A DNA stretch of 64,000 bases from NCBI GenBank assembly GCA_033558025.1, contig JAUCEF010000003.1:1080001-1144000 (forward strand). Reading direction: 5' to 3'. The notes beneath the pieces are model-generated. The model did not search any database, was not told the origin of the DNA, and was given only the letters and a program-made list of their open reading frames with translations. Each line of letters opens with the position of its first letter. Position 1 is the first letter of the stretch. Made by a program: the position numbers and the translations under genes. This DNA is from Phytophthora sp. 'mugwort'. Its lineage: Eukaryota; Oomycota; Peronosporomycetes; Peronosporales; Peronosporaceae. Below are positions 63,957 through 64,000 of the stretch, piece by piece.

Positions 63957-64000
63957 ACTCAATATGAATCGACGGAAGCAAACAGCAGCTCAGTCAGTCG

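Overview
The window looks like nuclear DNA of a flagellated (zoospore-forming) oomycete of the Phytophthora/peronosporalean type. The evidence is mixed. It has compact genes with few, very short introns (67-126 bp, GT...AG). It carries protein families typical of oomycetes: a WRKY19-like zinc-repeat protein, a START-FYVE-GAF protein, and a 'GKWT-EE...GTTLR' domain protein known mainly from stramenopiles. It has an axonemal dynein heavy chain, so the organism should build a motile flagellum. Decayed Mutator, pogo-like and Ty3/gypsy elements of oomycete style lie at both ends. The species cannot be named from sequence alone.

Layout. Positions 1-12,000 are gene-poor and full of dead transposons. 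A Mutator-like element with ~145-bp terminal inverted repeats (3159-6368) holds a broken transposase. Further on are a coiled-coil ORF relic (6880-7473), a pogo-like transposase tail (8326-8703), and a TIR-bounded pogo-like element (8822-11046) interrupted by a hairpin- and tandem-repeat-rich insert. Positions 12,292-57,947 are the gene-dense core. In order it holds: WRKY19-like zinc-repeat protein (+), sepiapterin-reductase-like SDR (-), Myb/SANT-like protein (+), PDZ-like tail-anchored protein (-), a 4371-residue DNAH1-like dynein heavy chain in one exon (+), a DUSP-Tudor protein without a protease domain (-), a stramenopile-type 'GTTLR' domain protein (+), a secreted RNase T2 (-), a DUSP-UBL-Tudor-USP deubiquitinase (+), a ubiquitin-like plus tandem cyclic-nucleotide-binding-domain protein (-), a PH-like/coiled-coil protein (+), a mitochondrial membrane protein (-), a Tup1-type WD40 corepressor (-), the START-FYVE-GAF protein (+) and a mucin-like GPI-anchored protein (-). 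A decayed copy of the WRKY19-like gene, 3'UTR included, sits at ~16,400-16,710. From 58,000 to the end the sequence is again repeat-rich: unidentified relics, then a Ty3/gypsy chromovirus-like element on the minus strand (~60,680-63,577) with a deletion joining reverse transcriptase to integrase, then possible ends of other elements.

The genes are separately transcribed eukaryotic genes, not operons. Several pairs are head-to-head with short shared upstream regions: SPR/Myb 73 bp, PDZ/dynein 315 bp, RNase T2/USP 268 bp, UBL-CNBD/PH 331 bp. The most unusual feature is a ubiquitin-flavoured stretch at 31-45 kb. It contains an active-looking DUSP-Tudor deubiquitinase, a nearby paralogue of the same domain order with the catalytic domain missing, and a convergent neighbour that fuses a ubiquitin-like fold to two cyclic-nucleotide-binding domains. 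No CRISPR array or tRNA/rRNA gene was seen. Many open frames on both strands are shadows of the GC-rich real genes. Plus-strand ORF ends were corrected to the first sensible ATG, and introns were placed by eye from splice signals plus reading-frame continuity.
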